Part shown: piece after piece, positions 6,211 through 8,744 of the stretch
Numbering within the stretch: the stretch's first letter is position 1
Layout: each line of letters opens with the position of its first letter
Assembly: GCA_900544845.1 (NCBI GenBank)
Contig: UQWV01000070.1
Span: 1 to 8,744, forward strand
Source: an uncultured Collinsella sp.
GTDB taxonomy: Bacteria > Actinomycetota > Coriobacteriia > Coriobacteriales > Coriobacteriaceae
DNA length: 8,744 bases
Reading direction: 5' to 3'
Translations under genes and position numbers: made by a program
The notes under the pieces: generated by a model
Databases searched by the model: none
What the model saw: only the letters and a program-made list of their open reading frames with translations
Told to the model about the DNA's origin: nothing

Positions 6211-6939
6211 ATGGCTACCAAGATTAATATCCGCACCCTGCTCGAGGCCGGCTGCCACTTCGGTCACCAGACCCGTCGCTGGAACCCCAAGATGAAGCCG
6301 TTCATCTTCGGTGAGCGCAACGGCATCTACATCCTCGACCTCAAGCAGACCATCCTCGACGCCGACCAGGCCTACACCTTCGTCAAGAACGTCGCCAAGG
6401 GTGGCAACGTGCTATTCGTCGGCACCAAGAAGCAGGCTCAGGAGGCCGTCAAGAACGCTGCTGAGCGCGCCAACATGCCTTACATCAACCAGCGTTGGCT
6501 CGGCGGTATGCTGACCAACTTCGTCACCATCCGCTCCCGCATCAACCGCATGGAGGAGCTCGAGGCCATGGTCGAGGACGGCCGCATGGCTGTTCTGCCC
6601 AAGAAGGAGCAGGCTGTTCTCGGCAAGGAGCTCACCAAGCTCCAGACCAACCTCGGTGGCGCCCGCGACATGAAGGGTCTGCCCCAGGCTCTCTTCGTCA
6701 TCGACACCAAGCGCGAGGAGAACGCCATCAAGGAGGCTCAGCGCCTGAACATCCCCGTCGTCGCCCTGATCGACACCAACTCCGATCCCGACGAGGTCGA
6801 GTACGGCATCCCCTGCAACGATGACGCTATCTCCGCTGTCACCCTTATGTGCGAGCTCATGGCTGACGCCTGCCTCGCTGGCTCTGGTAAGGAGCAGGTC
6901 TCCGAGGCCGAGATGGCCGCTGAGCCCAAGGCCGAGTAA
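6211..6939 (+). CDS. rpsB: 30S ribosomal protein S2
   Basis: S2 is a late-assembling protein of the small ribosomal subunit, lying between head and body on the solvent side and needed with S1 for mRNA binding. The 242-residue sequence is canonical: LLEAGCHFGHQTRRWNPKM (10-28), FIFGERNGIYILDL (31-44), FVGTKKQAQEAV, NQRWLGGMLTNF and the closing ALIDTNSDPDEVEYGIPCNDDA region. The start ATG has AGGAGG (6199-6204) six bases upstream. Codon choice is strongly selective (all lysines AAG, mostly C-ending or GCT/CTG-type codons), as expected for a highly expressed gene and unlike the recombination genes upstream. It is transcribed from the promoter at 6041-6069 and followed after 45 bases by tsf, with no terminator between, so the two form one operon. 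Confidence 0.98.
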   Translation: MATKINIRTLLEAGCHFGHQTRRWNPKMKPFIFGERNGIYILDLKQTILDADQAYTFVKNVAKGGNVLFVGTKKQAQEAVKNAAERANMPYINQRWLGGMLTNFVTIRSRINRMEELEAMVEDGRMAVLPKKEQAVLGKELTKLQTNLGGARDMKGLPQALFVIDTKREENAIKEAQRLNIPVVALIDTNSDPDEVEYGIPCNDDAISAVTLMCELMADACLAGSGKEQVSEAEMAAEPKAE

Positions 6940-6984
6940 ATCAGTCTTAGTTAATTCTTTTTCATCTCTTTGAAAGGAACCACA

Positions 6985-7854
6985 ATGGCCCAGATTACCG
7001 CCGCTATGGTCAAGCAGCTCCGCGAGATGACCGACTCCCCGATGATGGAGTGCAAGAAGGCTCTCGTCGAGGCTGACGGCGACATGGACGCCGCTGTCGA
7101 CGTTCTGCGTAAGAACGGCCTTGCCAAGGCTGCCAAGAAGGCTGGCCGTGAGACCAACGAGGGCGCTGTCGCCGCGTTCGTCTCCGAGGATGGCAAGACC
7201 GGCGCTCTGCTCGAGCTCTCCTGCGAGACCGACTTCGTTGGCTCTAACGCCAAGTTCACCGGCTTTGCTTCCAAGGTCGCTGAGCTTGTCGCTACCACCG
7301 AGCCTGCTGACGTCGACGCTCTGCTCGAGAAGCCGATGGGCGAGGAGACCGTTTCCTCCGAGCTCACCGAGATGATTCACATCATGGGCGAGAACATGAA
7401 GATCTCCCGCTTCGCTGCCCGCAAGGCTGAGAACGGCGCGCTCGCTTCTTACATCCACATGGGTGGTAAGATCGGCGTCCTCGTCGAGTTCGCCTTCGAG
7501 AAGGCTGAGACCGCTCAGGCTGAATCCTTCAAGACCTTCGCTCACGACGTTGCCCTTCAGGTTGCCGCCGTCGCCCCGATCTGCGCTACCCGCGATCAGG
7601 TTCCGGCCGAGACCGTCGAGCACGAGAAGCAGATCTACATGGCTCAGGCTGCCGAGTCCGGTAAGCCCGAGGCTATCCAGGAGAAGATGGCTGTCGGCCG
7701 TCTGGAGAAGTTCTACAAGCAGTCCGTGCTCACCGAGCAGGAGTTCATCAAGGACAGCTCCCTCACCATCAAGAAGTACGCTGAGCAGGTCTCCAAGGAG
7801 CTCGGCGACACCATTACCGTCGTTGCCTTTGACCGTCTGGTCCGTGGCGAGTAA
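6985..7854 (+). CDS. tsf: Translation elongation factor Ts
   Basis: EF-Ts releases GDP from EF-Tu so that EF-Tu can bind GTP again during elongation. The 289-residue protein begins with the UBA-like N-terminal domain (about 4-43), including LREMTDSPMMECKKAL (12-27). Many homologues have TGAGMMDCKKAL here; the TD-x-P-MMECK form also occurs in other bacterial groups (recalled), so I do not treat it as damage. The core has ETDFV (81-85), whose Asp-Phe pair contacts EF-Tu, MGENMKISRF (134-143), and HDVALQVAA (187-195). The C-terminal part includes the coiled-coil-like segment (VEHEKQIYMAQAAESGKP). The start is ATG 6985, with AAAGGA at 6973-6978; an in-frame TTG at 6970 lies upstream of that site and is rejected. 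Codon use matches rpsB. A strong terminator follows the stop. Confidence 0.98.
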   Translation: MAQITAAMVKQLREMTDSPMMECKKALVEADGDMDAAVDVLRKNGLAKAAKKAGRETNEGAVAAFVSEDGKTGALLELSCETDFVGSNAKFTGFASKVAELVATTEPADVDALLEKPMGEETVSSELTEMIHIMGENMKISRFAARKAENGALASYIHMGGKIGVLVEFAFEKAETAQAESFKTFAHDVALQVAAVAPICATRDQVPAETVEHEKQIYMAQAAESGKPEAIQEKMAVGRLEKFYKQSVLTEQEFIKDSSLTIKKYAEQVSKELGDTITVVAFDRLVRGE

Positions 7855-7877
7855 ATAAGCTCTTGTAGCTGGTAATG

Positions 7878-7912
7878 AGCAGGCTGTGGGTTTTACTCAC
7901 AGCCTGCTTTTT
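7878..7912 (+). terminator. Strong intrinsic terminator of the rpsB-tsf operon
   Basis: A perfect 10-bp stem pairs GCAGGCTGTG (7879-7888) with CACAGCCTGC (7898-7907). It continues inward by a G-U and a G-C pair to leave a 5-nt loop (7891-7895), and outward by an A-T pair at 7878/7908. Five T residues follow (7908-7912). It begins 23 bases after the tsf stop and separates tsf from pyrH. Confidence 0.95.
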
Positions 7913-7933
7913 CATGGCTCTTCTTAGAGCCTT

Positions 7934-7942
7934 TGATAGAAT
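7934..7942 (+). promoter_or_regulatory. Extended -10 promoter for pyrH (probable)
   Basis: TGATAGAAT combines a TGN extension (7934-7936) with TAGAAT (7937-7942, five of six matches to TATAAT). The best-spaced -35 (7914-7919, ATGGCT, 17-base spacer) matches only three of six, so recognition would rest on the extended -10. Transcription would start near 7949, giving a leader of about 24 bases. A dedicated promoter is expected because a strong terminator lies just upstream. Confidence 0.6.
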
Positions 7943-7959
7943 GTTGAGAGTTCAATCTA

Positions 7960-7966
7960 AAGGAGG
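7960..7966 (+). promoter_or_regulatory. Strong ribosome-binding site deciding the pyrH TTG start
   Basis: AAGGAGG at 7960-7966 is a near-perfect match to the anti-Shine-Dalgarno and lies six bases before TTG 7973. No ATG or GTG lies in frame close to this site, and the TTG directly precedes the conserved family N-terminus. Confidence 0.85.
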
Positions 7967-7972
7967 ATCGCT

Positions 7973-8695
7973 TTGTCCGACATCCGATATAAACGCGTGC
8001 TTCTTAAGCTTTCCGGCGAAGCGCTGATGGGCGACGGCCAATATGGCATCGACCCCAAGGTTACCGACCATCTTGCTAAGCAGGTCAAGGAGCTGCTCGC
8101 CGTTGGCCATGAGGTCGGCGTCGTTGTCGGCGGCGGCAATATTTTCCGCGGCATGGCAGGCGCTGCCGGTGGCATGGAGCGTGCTCAGGCCGACTACATG
8201 GGCATGCTGGCAACCGTTATGAACGCGCTCGCCCTGCAGGATGCCTTCGAGCATAACGATGTTCCCTGCCGCGTGATGAGCGCTATCCAGATGAACGAGA
8301 TCTGCGAGCCCTATATTCGCCGTCGCGCCATCAACCACCTTTCCAAGGGCAACGTCGTTATTTTTGCCGCCGGTTCGGGCAATCCGTACTTTACGACCGA
8401 CACCGCCGCGGCTCTTCGTGCGTGCGAGATCGGCGCCGAGATTCTGATTAAAGCCACCAAGGTTGACGGCATCTACGATAAGGATCCCGTCAAGTGCGCT
8501 GATGCCGTCCGTTTTGACAAGATTACCTATCACGAGGTTCTCGTCCGCGGTCTGCAGGTTATGGATTCCACCGCTACGGCACTGTGCCAGGATAACCGTA
8601 TGCCGATTTTGGTCCTCAACATCGATGGCGAGGACACCGTCAAGCGCGCGCTCGCGGGTGAGCCCGTCGGCACGCTCGTCTATCAGGAGGATTAA
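7973..8695 (+). CDS. pyrH: Uridylate kinase (UMP kinase)
   Basis: Hexameric bacterial UMP kinase that phosphorylates UMP to UDP with ATP, the committed step from UMP to UTP and CTP, in the cytoplasm; it belongs to the amino-acid-kinase fold and is unrelated to eukaryotic UMP/CMP kinases. The 240-residue protein shows RVLLKLSGEAL (8-18) with ATP-contacting K12, VVVGGGNIFRG (50-60), ADYMGMLATVMNALALQDA (73-91), GSGNPYFTTDTAAALRA (134-150) for UMP/acceptor binding, and IKATKVDGIYDKDP (159-172). Length is typical. Translation starts at TTG 7973 with a very strong ribosome-binding site, and transcription probably from the extended -10 promoter 30 bases upstream. Its stop is two bases before the frr start, so pyrH-frr is one operon, the usual arrangement. 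Confidence 0.98.
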   Translation: MSDIRYKRVLLKLSGEALMGDGQYGIDPKVTDHLAKQVKELLAVGHEVGVVVGGGNIFRGMAGAAGGMERAQADYMGMLATVMNALALQDAFEHNDVPCRVMSAIQMNEICEPYIRRRAINHLSKGNVVIFAAGSGNPYFTTDTAAALRACEIGAEILIKATKVDGIYDKDPVKCADAVRFDKITYHEVLVRGLQVMDSTATALCQDNRMPILVLNIDGEDTVKRALAGEPVGTLVYQED

Positions 8696-8697
8696 GC

Positions 8698-8744
8698 ATG
8701 GCAGAGAACATCACCGCCCATATGGACAAGTCGCTCGAGTCCCT
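8698..8744 (+). CDS. frr: Ribosome recycling factor, 5' part only
   Basis: The first 15 codons (MAENITAHMDKSLES, then the first two bases of a Leu codon) run off the window edge. The pattern of a short helix with M-D-K-S-L matches the N-terminus of RRF, which splits post-termination ribosomes together with EF-G. AGGAGG at 8685-8690 lies seven bases before the ATG. Position directly after pyrH is the conserved place for frr and carries most of the weight of this call. Confidence 0.88.
   Translation, partial: MAENITAHMDKSLES

Noticed and set aside
6985..7032. EF-Ts motif TDSPMMECK in place of TGAGMMDCK as a possible defect
   Set aside because: A TDxPMMECK form occurs in EF-Ts of other bacteria as I recall, and the rest of the protein is intact.
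6412..7623. 403-codon minus-strand open frame opposite rpsB and tsf
   Set aside because: Low-complexity Leu/Gly/Asp/Ser-rich translation typical of the shadow of highly biased codons; it covers two highly expressed conserved genes and shows no family motif.

Overview
This 8.7-kb window is a GC-rich, densely packed chromosomal core region. All its genes lie on the + strand. The protein sequences and gene order (rnhB, yraN, comM, dprA, trmFO, xer, rpsB, tsf, pyrH, frr) resemble the conserved block of Actinobacteria and Firmicutes. A folate/FAD-type trmFO beside a xerC/D gene, inside an otherwise actinobacterial yraN-comM-dprA order, suggests a deep-branching actinobacterium such as a Coriobacteriia (Collinsella-like) gut anaerobe. 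That assignment is inferred from memory of family sequences, not from a search.

Layout. Positions 5-592 carry rnhB (RNase HII), followed by a strong intrinsic terminator (642-683). From 782 to 5991 runs a tightly coupled five-gene DNA/tRNA-processing operon. It holds yraN, comM (1-nt overlap), dprA (4-nt overlap), trmFO (14-nt gap) and a XerC/D tyrosine recombinase. The recombinase reading frame has no ATG, GTG or TTG where the protein should begin. Its most likely start is an AUA codon sharing two bases with the trmFO stop (ATAG), with a GGAGG nine bases upstream. A modest hairpin plus T-run (6010-6031) may end this operon.

A near-consensus extended -10 promoter (6041-6069) then drives rpsB (S2) and tsf (EF-Ts) through a leader of about 135 nt that can form several helices. 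A strong terminator (7878-7912) closes rpsB-tsf. pyrH (UMP kinase, TTG start with a near-perfect Shine-Dalgarno) follows from a probable extended -10 promoter, and frr (ribosome recycling factor) begins at 8698 and is cut by the window edge.

Functionally the window joins genome maintenance and DNA uptake (RNase HII, YraN, ComM, DprA, Xer) with tRNA T-loop methylation (TrmFO) and the translation set S2/EF-Ts/UMP kinase/RRF. The rpsB and tsf genes use visibly more selective codons than their neighbours (every Lys codon in rpsB is AAG), as expected for highly expressed genes. I see no mobile element, CRISPR array, tRNA or rRNA, and no evidence of a novel multi-gene system. The points most worth checking are the AUA start, the divergent short DprA, and the foldable rpsB leader.
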